From assembly GCA_905339165.1 (NCBI GenBank), contig CAJPFH010000035.1:17878-81877 (forward strand): DNA of 64,000 nucleotides. Reading direction: 5' to 3'. The translations under genes and the position numbers were made by a program. Origin of the DNA: Flavobacteriales bacterium (GTDB lineage: Bacteria > Bacteroidota > Bacteroidia > Flavobacteriales_E > Vicingaceae). Position 1 is the stretch's first letter, and every line of letters begins with the position of its first letter. A model generated the notes under the pieces. The model ran no database searches. It was not told the origin of the DNA and worked only from the letters and a program-made list of their open reading frames with translations. Below are positions 43,909-52,945 of this stretch, piece by piece.

Positions 43909-45888
43909 CTATTTTAATGACCCCGGTGTATTATTTCCTAAACTAAAAGAAATAGGCACATTACTATTTGCTGAAGAAACTCTTGCATATCCCTGCATTT
44001 CCTGATGTAATGCACTACAAAAATCGGTGCAATAGAATGGGGTAATACCAACTCTATCGGCTGTCCATTTTAATGTTGCGGTTTCACCCGGCATAATAAG
44101 TAACTCTGCATTTTGAGCCCCTTTTACAGAAAATCCATGTGGTACATCCCAATCTTGTTCAAGGTTAGTAACATGAAAATAGACTTCATCACCCTTTTTT
44201 ATTCCTTCAATATTATCTGGAGCAAAATGCGAACGAACACAAGTCATATAAACGTGTACTTTATTCCCTTCTCGAACTACTTTAGATTCTTGTTCGCCTT
44301 TGGCTGCATAAGGGTGTTTATTGTCTTCTATTTTATAGAACTTTAATTGACCGTTATTTCTAATCAAATCTGCCGGTGCGGCTTGTGCATAATGCGGTTC
44401 TCCAATAGTTGGAAAATCTAATATCAGTTGCATTTTACCGCCACTGATATCGTACAACTGTGCTGATTGTGTTAATTCTGGTCCCGTAGGTAAATATCTA
44501 TCTTTAGTTATTTTATTATATGCTACTAAATATTTTCCAAAAGGCTTTTTAGTATCTCCCCCAGGAATCATTAAGTGTCCAACTGAGTAATAGGTAGGAA
44601 CCCGATCTAAAACTTCTAGTGTTTTTAAACTCCATTTTACAATTTCTGATGATACGAAGAAACTAGTATATGCATTTCCTTCTCCATCAAACTCAGTATG
44701 TAAAGGTCCTAATCCTGGCTTTTTAACTTCTCCGTGTAGGGCCGATTCGTACTTAATAACATGTACGCCTTCATAGTCTGTTTCAAATTCATTGTTTTCT
44801 ATAGCCTTAATCATCTTTGAAAAACTAAAAACAGGAATAAGTGCTGCTAATTTACCACTTCCGCAAATGTATTCACCTGAAGGGTCTACATCTGTTCCGT
44901 GAGGAGACTTTGGACAAGGTAAAAAATAGCAGATATCTTTGAACTCAGTTGCATCTAAAACTAAAACCTCATTTTTTAATACAGAATTACCTGTGTGAGT
45001 ACTTTCATTCCATGTGTTATGAGCGTAACTAACGGTTTCTTTTTTTCCTTTTCCGGCTTTAATATACTCCTCGGCTTTTTTCCAATTTACTGCCATTATA
45101 AAGTCTTTATCTTTTTGCGAAGCATTTACTTCTAATAAGGTATGGGCTTGCTCTACATTATAACAAGAAAAGAAAAACCAACCATGCGAAGGACCTTTAC
45201 CTCCGTGTGCCTTATCAAAATCAATTCCTGGCAACCTCAATTGAAAGGCTATATCCATTTCACCTTCTTTTCCAACAGAAATAAAACTCATGTGCGATTT
45301 GAATGTTTCTTTATATGTATTAATTGGAACATCACCATTCTCATAATCGCCAGGAACAGCAAAACGAGTACCTGCTACAACATACTCGCTATTCTCTGTA
45401 ATAAAAGGAGAAGAGTGATTTCCAGCACTGTTTGGCAATTCGATTATTTCTGCAGTTTTAAATGTTTTTAAATCAATGCGAGCAACTCTAGGCGTATTAT
45501 TGGCATTTATAAACACCCACCTTCCATCAACCTCGCCATTGGTTTGTGACAATTCAGGATGATGAGCATCATCCCAAGGAATAAAACCATGCGAGGTATT
45601 TAGCATAGGCTTGGACTCCTCACTAAAACCCCAACCTTTTTCAGGATCAACAGAGAAAACGGGAATTGAACGAAATAATCGTCCGCTAGGTAAACCATAA
45701 ACACTTAACTGACCATTAAATCCGCCCGATACGAAATTATAAAACTCATCATACTTTCCGGGGGCAACATACGCCTTCGAGGAGGCATCTCCTGATACCG
45801 CATTGCTTGTGTTTTTTGGCTTACAGGCAACAAATGCTAACAAGCCAAAGAACACTGAAATTAATATTGTTTTAGATACAATTTTCAT
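43909..45888 (-). CDS. nosZ: Nitrous oxide reductase, Sec-dependent clade II-like, lipoprotein form
   Basis: Reduces N2O to N2 in the periplasm with the CuA and CuZ copper centres. 659 residues. The export signal is a lipoprotein-type Sec signal (FGLLAFVAC, Cys22) with no twin arginine, as in clade II enzymes. The seven-bladed propeller includes DDAHHPEL (CuZ His108 and His109), HSSPF, GPSHGWFFFSCYN and SPHGTDVDPSG. The C-terminal cupredoxin domain has the CuA set CTDFCSALHQEM: Cys620, Cys624, His628, Met631. All key ligands I can locate are intact, so it should be functional. 19 bases after the cytochrome gene. Confidence 0.96.
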   Translation of the reverse strand: MKIVSKTILISVFFGLLAFVACKPKNTSNAVSGDASSKAYVAPGKYDEFYNFVSGGFNGQLSVYGLPSGRLFRSIPVFSVDPEKGWGFSEESKPMLNTSHGFIPWDDAHHPELSQTNGEVDGRWVFINANNTPRVARIDLKTFKTAEIIELPNSAGNHSSPFITENSEYVVAGTRFAVPGDYENGDVPINTYKETFKSHMSFISVGKEGEMDIAFQLRLPGIDFDKAHGGKGPSHGWFFFSCYNVEQAHTLLEVNASQKDKDFIMAVNWKKAEEYIKAGKGKKETVSYAHNTWNESTHTGNSVLKNEVLVLDATEFKDICYFLPCPKSPHGTDVDPSGEYICGSGKLAALIPVFSFSKMIKAIENNEFETDYEGVHVIKYESALHGEVKKPGLGPLHTEFDGEGNAYTSFFVSSEIVKWSLKTLEVLDRVPTYYSVGHLMIPGGDTKKPFGKYLVAYNKITKDRYLPTGPELTQSAQLYDISGGKMQLILDFPTIGEPHYAQAAPADLIRNNGQLKFYKIEDNKHPYAAKGEQESKVVREGNKVHVYMTCVRSHFAPDNIEGIKKGDEVYFHVTNLEQDWDVPHGFSVKGAQNAELLIMPGETATLKWTADRVGITPFYCTDFCSALHQEMQGYARVSSANSNVPISFSLGNNTPGSLK

Positions 45889-45907
45889 AATATATTATTT
45901 TTAAAGG

Positions 45908-46384
45908 TTATTTTGCTTCATCGTTTTTTCTCATAAACTCTACTATGCTTCTTGCCTCTTCATCACTTAAATTTTGATTAGGCATTCTGACTAAACATAG
46001 TTCCAACTGGGCTTGTATTTCTGGGTCCTTTTCAATCATCGGATCTGGATTGGTTATAAAATTCATAATCCAATACAATTCTCTTTTTTTGGTTACCCCT
46101 TTCCAACCAGGACCTACTAATTTCTCTTCAGAAAGTTTATGACAGGATGTACACTTTGTACCCGAAATAGCCTCTCCTTTGGCAGACATATCCAAATCTA
46201 TAGATTCTCCTACAACTAAATTCTCTGCAGAAAACTTTCCTTCTCCTCGTTTAGGGTCATAATCTTCCGTTCCCCCTTCCACGGTTTTTTCTTGATTGTT
46301 TTCATTAGTATTTTCACTACCTCCGCATGAGAAATTAAAAACTGAAGAACTTAGCATTATTAAAATAAACATTGCTTTTTTCAT
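45908..46384 (-). CDS. c-type cytochrome lipoprotein, probable electron donor to NosZ
   Basis: 158 residues. Lipoprotein signal with lipobox FNFSC (Cys20), then a Glu/Asn-rich linker. One haem motif CTSCH (Cys78, Cys81, His82) in a class I cytochrome domain, with a likely axial Met134 in LVRMPNQNLSDEE. First gene of the nos operon, directly behind the promoter and 19 bases before nosZ, which fits the job of passing electrons to CuA. Confidence 0.93.
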   Translation of the reverse strand: MKKAMFILIMLSSSVFNFSCGGSENTNENNQEKTVEGGTEDYDPKRGEGKFSAENLVVGESIDLDMSAKGEAISGTKCTSCHKLSEEKLVGPGWKGVTKKRELYWIMNFITNPDPMIEKDPEIQAQLELCLVRMPNQNLSDEEARSIVEFMRKNDEAK

Positions 46385-46406
46385 AATTATTAATTTTTGT
46401 ATTGCA

Positions 46407-46414
46407 CAAATCTA
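46407..46414 (-). promoter_or_regulatory. -7 box of the nos operon
   Basis: Minus strand TAGATTTG matches TAnnTTTG, 22 bases upstream of the cytochrome start. It predicts a start near 46401-46402 and a leader of about 17 bases. No TTTG lies at -33. Confidence 0.6.
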
Positions 46415-46438
46415 CTCCTAATGAATTTGGCAATAGTA

Positions 46439-46450
46439 TGACTTATATCA
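46439..46450. promoter_or_regulatory. CRP/FNR-type operator upstream of the nos operon
   Basis: TGACTTATATCA (46439-46450) has the TGA-N6-TCA core of CRP/FNR-family sites. Against TTGAT-N4-ATCAA, seven of ten positions agree. Its centre is about 43 bases upstream of the start predicted from the -7 box, close to the -41.5 of class II activation; the lack of a -33 box also suits an activator-dependent promoter. Confidence 0.55.
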
Positions 46451-46594
46451 CTTAGAATCCTGTTTTTTCATATTAAACGGAACGTGGTCTATTTTTCTAT
46501 CAAACCTTTTTTAAAAAATGGGAATTTCCTAAAAAGGTTAAATCGTATTTAAAAAGTCGTAAAATTGTGGCAGTTCAATTTTTAAAAATGTATC

Positions 46595-46667
<73 letters not shown>

Positions 46668-46670
46668 CTT

Positions 46671-46707
46671 AATAAAAAAGGGTTTCGTATTGAAACCCTT
46701 TTTTATT
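46671..46707. terminator. Bidirectional terminator between tRNA-Lys and secDF
   Basis: Perfect 16-bp stem AATAAAAAAGGGTTTC (46671-46686) with its complement (46692-46707), loop GTATT. Serves the rightward tRNA and the leftward secDF. Confidence 0.88.
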
Positions 46708-46727
46708 TATCATTTACAAAGAGACAC

Positions 46728-49700
46728 TTACTCTAGTTTCTTTTTGTTGGTTAAATCCATAATAATGGGCGTAGCAATACAAATTGATGAGTACGTACCC
46801 ACCACAATACCTATAAGCAAAGCAAATATAAAACCACGTATTACATCGCCTCCAAAAATAAATATCATTAATAATACGATAAAGGTTGTCATCGAAGTAT
46901 TAATGGTTCTACTCAATGTGCTGTTAATGGCTTCGTTTACCACTTCGTTCATTTCGCGTTTTTTAAATGCTCCTAAAAACTCTCTTATTCTGTCAAAAAC
47001 TACCACGGTATCGTTTATAGAGTATCCCACCACGGTAAGTATAGCTGCAATAAAAGCCTGATCTATTTCCATAGAAAAAGGCATTACAGAATAAAGAATA
47101 GAGAAAACAGAAAGCATAATTAATACATCATGAAAAAGAGCTATAAGTGCCGCTAAACCAAATTGCCATTTTTTGAAACGGAACAATATATATAAGAAGA
47201 TAACAAATAAAGACAAAACAATAGACCAAATGGCCGAGGTTTTAATATCATCAGCAATAGTAGGTCCTACTTTTTGAGATTCCAGAATTTCAAAATTTGA
47301 AGCAATGGAATTTAAAGCCTCAGATAATTTTGTTTCAACCATTTCATCGGTTTCGGAAGCCTCGCTATCAATTAAAAATGAAGTAGTAATTTTTACCTGA
47401 TTAGAACTACCAAAAGTTTTAACCTCCGTACTAGAAGGCTTACCATCTTCACCTACAAAGTACGTACGTAAACTGGCGCTAACTTTTTCCGGTGAAACCG
47501 GCTCCGAGAAGCGAACAATATATGTTCTTCCACCAGAAAAATCTACCCCATAACTAAATCCTCTTGTAAAAATAGATGCTACTCCTGCCAAAATAATAAG
47601 CGATGAAATGGCATAAAAAACTTTTCTTCTAGCTAAGAAGGGAATGTTTACATTCTTAAATAATCCCTGTGTTAGTTTGGTAGAAAAAGTAAGGTCTTTC
47701 CCTTTATCTAAGCGACTGGTAAAAATGAGGCGAGTAATAAAAATAGCAGAAAACAATGAAGTAATAATACCTATTACCAATGTTTTGGCAAATCCTTCTA
47801 TTGGGCCTGTTCCAAAAAACCAAAGAATCATACCGGTAAGCAGAGTGGTTACGTTACTATCAATAATAGAGGAATAAGCGTTTTTATATCCATCGGTAAC
47901 CGCAAGTCTTAAACTTTTTCCGGCCGTTAACTCTTCCCTAATTCTTTCAAATATAAGAACATTAGCATCTACCGACATACCTATGGTAAGTACAATACCC
48001 GCTATACCCGGCAATGTTAAAGCAATATTGGTAGAAGCCAACACTCCAATAATAAAAAAGAGGTTTGCCAACAAAGCCACATTGGCCGCAATACCGGCAC
48101 GGTTGTAATAAAATATCATGTACGCAAGCACAATAATTAAGGCTAATAAGAATGAACTTAAACCGGAACTAATAGACTCTTTGCCTAAAGAAGGCCCCAC
48201 TACAGCCTCTTGAACAATATGGGCAGGCGCAGGTAATTTACCCGATTTTAGTATATTAGCTAAATCCTGTGCTTCATCTATGGTAAAGTTCCCGGTAATT
48301 TGCGAAATGCCGCCTGCTATTTCGCCTTGTACAGTAGGGAAAGAATACACTCTATTATCTAACACAATGGCTATGCTTTTACCAATATTTTCTCTGGTTA
48401 GCAGCTTCCATGTATTGGCTCCTGAAGGGCTCATTTTAAGTTCTACTTCCGGACGGCCGCCAAACTGCCCAAATTGCTGACTTGCATTAACGATGGCATC
48501 ACCCTCTAAAGGTGCTTTTCCTTCGCGACCTTTTACTTTAATGGCTACTAATTGTAAAAACCTTTTTTCGGTATCATACGGTTTGGCTGCCCACAACAAG
48601 CGAATGTTGTTTGGTAATACCGCTTTTACCTGAGGCATTGAAAAATACTGATTTATTTTACCTGTATCTTTTATGGCTACAAAACCAATTACCGGTCCTT
48701 CGCCAGGGTAATACTGTTGTTGCTCGTTTTGAAAAACGGCAGGACGTAAGTATGCAAACAGCGGGTTTTCTTTAGTAAAGTCTTCTAGTGATTGTTGAGT
48801 AGAATCGGCACTTGAACTGTCACTTTCTGAAGCTAGCTGCTCTAACAACGACTTTTCCTGATTGGCTGAATCTTTTAGGGTTGAGTCGGCTGTATTGGCC
48901 ATGCTTTCTTCCAATTTGGTTGAATCGGTTACAGCAGTGGTATCTTTTTCTGTAATGCCATGAAGAACCGAAGCTAATTTTTTATTTACATCTACTAGCT
49001 TCGGATAGATTTCGGCATTTTCGTAGGTTTCCCAAAATTCGAGTTTTGCAGTACCCTGTAGTAATCTTCTAACTCGCTCTTTATTTTTTACTCCAGGTAG
49101 TTCCACCATAATACGGTCGGTAGCTTCCAGTTTCTGAATATTAGGTTGTGCTACTCCAAATTGCTTGGTACGTATATCTAACACTTGATAACAACGATCT
49201 ATCGCATCATTGGCTTCCTCACGAAGAAAAGTAAGCACTTCCTCGTTAGCGGCATCTCTTGTTAACTTATCTTTGGTTTCAACAGAGTAAAACAAGGAAA
49301 TTAATCTACCATTGGGTTGAGATTTTGTAAATGCTTCTCCAAAAAGAGTTACTAAATCTTTTTGGCTTTTTTCCTTTGTTTTTTTAGCTTCTGAAAGGGT
49401 TTTTACAAATACTTCATCTTTTGCATCACTGGCAAGACCTTTTAACACGTCTTCAACAGATACTTCAAGAATTACGTTCATACCGCCCTTTAAATCCAAG
49501 CCAAGGTTTAACTCGTTTTTCTTTACTTCGTCAAATGTAAATCCAAATAAGGGATAAACCTTTTCCGGACCTATGGAATCCAAATATCTTTCTTCTAAAA
49601 GAAGGTCACCGCCTGAAAATGTTTTAGCATCTTTCTCTACACTGCTTGCTACCCAAGTGAATGAAAGTTGGTAAATACAGGCCAATGCCAGTAAAATGGT

Positions 49701-49730
49701 AAATGTTAATATTGCTCCTCTGTTTTGCAT
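46728..49730 (-). CDS. secDF: Fused SecD-SecF preprotein translocase subunit
   Basis: 1000 residues, the fused form usual in Bacteroidota. It uses the proton gradient to pull exported proteins through SecYEG. The SecD half has GLDLKGGMNVILEV, RTKQFGVAQPNIQ and the P1 periplasmic domain, with an added acidic/Ser-rich insert at about 265-310 (ESDSSSADSTQQ). It then has SGKLPAPAHIVQEAVVGPSLG and the helix set with TIGMSVDANVLIFERIREE. The SecF half has SYGVDFSGGRTYIV and VVGYSINDTVVVFDRIRE. A -7 box at 49770-49777 precedes the gene. Confidence 0.96.
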   Translation of the reverse strand: MQNRGAILTFTILLALACIYQLSFTWVASSVEKDAKTFSGGDLLLEERYLDSIGPEKVYPLFGFTFDEVKKNELNLGLDLKGGMNVILEVSVEDVLKGLASDAKDEVFVKTLSEAKKTKEKSQKDLVTLFGEAFTKSQPNGRLISLFYSVETKDKLTRDAANEEVLTFLREEANDAIDRCYQVLDIRTKQFGVAQPNIQKLEATDRIMVELPGVKNKERVRRLLQGTAKLEFWETYENAEIYPKLVDVNKKLASVLHGITEKDTTAVTDSTKLEESMANTADSTLKDSANQEKSLLEQLASESDSSSADSTQQSLEDFTKENPLFAYLRPAVFQNEQQQYYPGEGPVIGFVAIKDTGKINQYFSMPQVKAVLPNNIRLLWAAKPYDTEKRFLQLVAIKVKGREGKAPLEGDAIVNASQQFGQFGGRPEVELKMSPSGANTWKLLTRENIGKSIAIVLDNRVYSFPTVQGEIAGGISQITGNFTIDEAQDLANILKSGKLPAPAHIVQEAVVGPSLGKESISSGLSSFLLALIIVLAYMIFYYNRAGIAANVALLANLFFIIGVLASTNIALTLPGIAGIVLTIGMSVDANVLIFERIREELTAGKSLRLAVTDGYKNAYSSIIDSNVTTLLTGMILWFFGTGPIEGFAKTLVIGIITSLFSAIFITRLIFTSRLDKGKDLTFSTKLTQGLFKNVNIPFLARRKVFYAISSLIILAGVASIFTRGFSYGVDFSGGRTYIVRFSEPVSPEKVSASLRTYFVGEDGKPSSTEVKTFGSSNQVKITTSFLIDSEASETDEMVETKLSEALNSIASNFEILESQKVGPTIADDIKTSAIWSIVLSLFVIFLYILFRFKKWQFGLAALIALFHDVLIMLSVFSILYSVMPFSMEIDQAFIAAILTVVGYSINDTVVVFDRIREFLGAFKKREMNEVVNEAINSTLSRTINTSMTTFIVLLMIFIFGGDVIRGFIFALLIGIVVGTYSSICIATPIIMDLTNKKKLE

Positions 49731-49769
49731 TTGCTTAAAATTTAATACTACTCATTTTTTTTGAGCCTG

Positions 49770-49777
49770 CAAATATA
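49770..49777 (-). promoter_or_regulatory. -7 box for secDF
   Basis: Minus strand TATATTTG, a full TAnnTTTG match, 39 bases upstream of the secDF start; leader of about 34 bases. Confidence 0.5.
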
Positions 49778-49972
49778 GAATTTACTGTTATTATTACCAA
49801 TTTATTATTACACTGAGTGCCGAAATTTTGTTTTATTCTCATTTATGCACCAGATTTAGTGCGTTTTTAACCCAAATATGTACGGTTGGAGCCCGCTTTA
49901 CCTGGATAGAGTATTATGTTGAATTTCCCTAGGTTAATTTGATAATAAACCCGAATTAAGGAAGTAATTTTT

Positions 49973-49980
49973 TAAATTTG
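49973..49980 (+). promoter_or_regulatory. -7 box for the FG-GAP protein gene
   Basis: TAAATTTG matches TAnnTTTG. It overlaps the in-frame codon at 49978, so the start at 50020 must be used if this promoter is real. Confidence 0.5.
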
Positions 49981-50019
49981 CGTTACCACTACCCATTGAG
50001 GGCTAAAAATAATATTGAA

Positions 50020-52257
50020 ATGTCGAAAAAAATTAAATATTTCCTTCTAATTACAGCGTTTATCTCGGTATCGTTTAGTGCATCCTCCCAAATCTATCAG
50101 CTAAAATACAATGATACCATTCAGGTTGTTGAAAATGCTGTTCCATTAAATAACCCTTGGGCAGGAGGTATTAATTCTGTTCAGTTTTCCGAAATAGATT
50201 TAAATTTAGACGGCATTAATGACCTAATGATTTTTGACCGAACAGGAAACCGAATCAACCCATTTATAAATAAGGGTACGCCCAACCAACCCGATTATAA
50301 ATATGCACCCGAATACATTGGAAATTTTCCATTTTTAGAGCATTGGACCCTTTTAAGAGACTACAATTGCGATGGTAAAATGGATATTTTTAGCTATGCA
50401 CCGGGTGGAATTAAAGTATACAAGAATACCTCTGTAAATTATTTAAGTTTTGAACTTGTTACAAACCTGCTTTTGTCTAATTACCAGCCGAATGTAATCA
50501 ACTTATACGTTACAAGTGTGGATATTCCGGCTATAGAAGATATTGACGGAGATGGAGATTTAGACATTATGACCTACGAAATATTTGGGAGTACTGTTGA
50601 ATATCACAGGAACATGAGCATGGAAGCCAAAGGAAACTGCGACACGCTACACTATGTTTTAAAGAACCAGTGCTGGGGGCAGTTCCGCGAGAATCAATTA
50701 AATTGCGATATTATCTTAGATTACCAGTGTCCCTACAATGTTCCCGGCCCTGAAAGAAAAGGACATGGAAACCAAGGCAATAAACACTCCGGCTCTTGTG
50801 TGTTAACCATGGAAACAAATACAAATACCGCTACCGAAATGATTGTGGGCGATATTGGCTGTCGTTACTTAACCTTTTTACAAAACGGAGGAAGTGTTCC
50901 AAACACAAACAGTAAAATTGTTGCAAAAGACACTCTCTTTCCGAAAAACCACAGCAGCAATACTACTCCTATTGATATGGAAATTTTTCCTTGCGGGTTT
51001 TATTTAGATGTAAACAATAATGCAAAAAAAGATTTAATTGTTAGCCCTAATAATTCCGGCACCTTAGAACAAGAAAATTTTTACAGCGTTTGGCGTTATA
51101 ATAACATAGGGCAAAATAATCAACCCAACTTTGTGTTACAAGAAAAAAACTTTATTCAAAGTGGAACCATTGAGGTAGGAGAAGGAGCAAACCCCACCTT
51201 ATTTGATATTGACGGGGACTCGCTGCTAGACCTTATCATTGGAAATTACAGTTATTACGACAGCACCGGAGGAATGTTATCCTTCTACAAGAATACCGGA
51301 AATAAAGATGTGCCCCAGTTTACACTCATCACCCGGAATTTTGCGAATATTCCGTCCTATAACATCTCTCCCTTTAATACTCCAGTAAGAGGAATTGCTC
51401 CAACTTTTGGCGATATCGATAATGATGGATTGGCTGAAATGATTTTAGGAGATGTTCACGGAAACATTCACTTGTTTGAAAATAACAACGGAGTTTTTTC
51501 TCTAGCACAAGCCAATTACTCCTCTATTAATGTAGGCGAATTTGCTACTCCTCAACTTTTCGATTTAGATGGAGATACCCTTCTTGATTTAATCATTGGC
51601 GAAAGAAACGGAAATGTAAACTATTACCAGAATACGGGCAGTAAAACCATTCCAACATACACATTCGTTAACGACTCATTAGGAAAAGTAAATGCTAAAG
51701 AATGGTGGAATTACATAGGTTTTAGTTATCCGCATTTTTACAAAAGCAATGGCAGTACCCAATTACTTTTAGGCTGCATGGGTGGTTTTCTTAAGTTTTA
51801 CGATAACATAGATCAAAACTTAACCGGCTCATTTAACTTGGTTGACTCCGCATATATGAACATTAAAGTTGGAAGTCGAGCCACTGTTTGCGGAGCCCAT
51901 TTTGTAGGAAACGATACGCTGTATGATGTAATTATTGGAAATTATGCCGGTGGCGTTACATTATTTACAGGTGATTATTTTAATTCGGTAAAAAACGAAT
52001 ATTTTAATGAGCAAGATTTTATTTTATACCCGGTACCTTCCTTCAACAGGTTAAATGTGTCTTTTGATAACTACGCGTTTCAATACCTTAAACACACATA
52101 CAAAATCTATAATTTACTGGGGCAAGAAGTGTTATTTGGCCACCTAAACGGTTCGGGCATTGACATTACTTCACTTCAGCCTGGCTCTTACATTTTTGTG
52201 CTTACACAAAACGGAAACGCTTATTATAAAACAAAAAAGTTTACTGTTATTAAATAA
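50020..52257 (+). CDS. Secreted FG-GAP/VCBS repeat protein with T9SS sorting domain
   Basis: 745 residues from the ATG at 50020 (MSKKIKYFLLITAFISVSFS, a signal peptide ending ASSQ). The earlier in-frame start adds 14 residues and overlaps the -7 box. Integrin-type FG-GAP/VCBS repeats with calcium loops are spread along the chain: DLNLDGINDLMIFD, DYNCDGKMDIFSY, DIDGDGDLDIMTY, DIDGDSLLDLIIGN, DIDNDGLAEMILG, DLDGDTLLDLIIGE. The tail is T9SS type A-like (LYPVPSFNRLNVSF ... LQPGSYIFVLT). Probably a surface beta-propeller; partner unknown. Confidence 0.9.
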   Translation: MSKKIKYFLLITAFISVSFSASSQIYQLKYNDTIQVVENAVPLNNPWAGGINSVQFSEIDLNLDGINDLMIFDRTGNRINPFINKGTPNQPDYKYAPEYIGNFPFLEHWTLLRDYNCDGKMDIFSYAPGGIKVYKNTSVNYLSFELVTNLLLSNYQPNVINLYVTSVDIPAIEDIDGDGDLDIMTYEIFGSTVEYHRNMSMEAKGNCDTLHYVLKNQCWGQFRENQLNCDIILDYQCPYNVPGPERKGHGNQGNKHSGSCVLTMETNTNTATEMIVGDIGCRYLTFLQNGGSVPNTNSKIVAKDTLFPKNHSSNTTPIDMEIFPCGFYLDVNNNAKKDLIVSPNNSGTLEQENFYSVWRYNNIGQNNQPNFVLQEKNFIQSGTIEVGEGANPTLFDIDGDSLLDLIIGNYSYYDSTGGMLSFYKNTGNKDVPQFTLITRNFANIPSYNISPFNTPVRGIAPTFGDIDNDGLAEMILGDVHGNIHLFENNNGVFSLAQANYSSINVGEFATPQLFDLDGDTLLDLIIGERNGNVNYYQNTGSKTIPTYTFVNDSLGKVNAKEWWNYIGFSYPHFYKSNGSTQLLLGCMGGFLKFYDNIDQNLTGSFNLVDSAYMNIKVGSRATVCGAHFVGNDTLYDVIIGNYAGGVTLFTGDYFNSVKNEYFNEQDFILYPVPSFNRLNVSFDNYAFQYLKHTYKIYNLLGQEVLFGHLNGSGIDITSLQPGSYIFVLTQNGNAYYKTKKFTVIK

Positions 52258-52373
52258 CGACTCCTACTTTTTACCTGTAAATACAAGTTTTTAAGAAGTA
52301 TTTATAAAATTTCCGTTAATAACTTTGTTGAAAAGCATAGCGGTTTAACACAGTGATAAGAATAGGTTAATTT

Positions 52374-52381
52374 TAGCTTTG
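52374..52381 (+). promoter_or_regulatory. -7 box for the 179-residue gene
   Basis: TAGCTTTG matches TAnnTTTG, 23 bases before the ATG at 52405. Confidence 0.5.
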
Positions 52382-52404
52382 CACGTACCAATTTAATGTA
52401 ACGC

Positions 52405-52944
52405 ATGTTTACTTTATTCGGAAAGAAAAAAATGGAGGCGTCTAAAATGGCCAACATTTTTGTAAATACCATTATAGAAACAGTAGAAAAAGGATTTCCG
52501 GAAATTGCCTCATTAATAAACGAATCACCGGAGTTTGTTCAGTGTCCGAATATACAGGAAAATAATTCTGACCAGTTTTTAATGATTGTATTGGCAGGGA
52601 ACATTGCCGAAATTCCAAATCATCTAAATGTACATACCGATCAAAAAGTAATTGACGAAATTTTAAACGCAACTTCTTTTACTTTTGGTATGGAGAAAAC
52701 GGAACTTACCCTTCTAATAAATGATTACAAGAGCTTTTTAGCCAAAGTAAATTTTCCTTCCAAAAACACCTTATATTCCCTGTCTAAAGGGGTATTTTTT
52801 AAATATAATTTAGGCATTTACCAAGACGAGTATTTTAAAAACCTAAATAGTCCTAATCCCTTATTTTTAAAACGTCTCGATGAAGCTATGGAGCATTTTA
52901 TGTGGAATTGGGAAGGGGTAACAGAAAAATATACGTTGGTATAG
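52405..52944 (+). CDS. Soluble protein of unknown function
   Basis: 179 residues, no signal or membrane segment. Mixed alpha/beta sequence with KMANIFVNTIIETVEKGFPEI, a strand FLMIVLAGNIAEIP and a C-terminal helix with AMEHFMWNWEGV. It has its own -7 box. The stop lies one base from the end of the convergent oxidase gene, with no visible terminator between. I do not recognise the family. Confidence 0.65.
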   Translation: MFTLFGKKKMEASKMANIFVNTIIETVEKGFPEIASLINESPEFVQCPNIQENNSDQFLMIVLAGNIAEIPNHLNVHTDQKVIDEILNATSFTFGMEKTELTLLINDYKSFLAKVNFPSKNTLYSLSKGVFFKYNLGIYQDEYFKNLNSPNPLFLKRLDEAMEHFMWNWEGVTEKYTLV

Positions 52945-52945
52945 T

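Noticed and set aside
49978..50019. Upstream start for the FG-GAP protein
   Set aside because: The codon overlaps a perfect -7 box, and the sequence from 50020 is a proper signal peptide.
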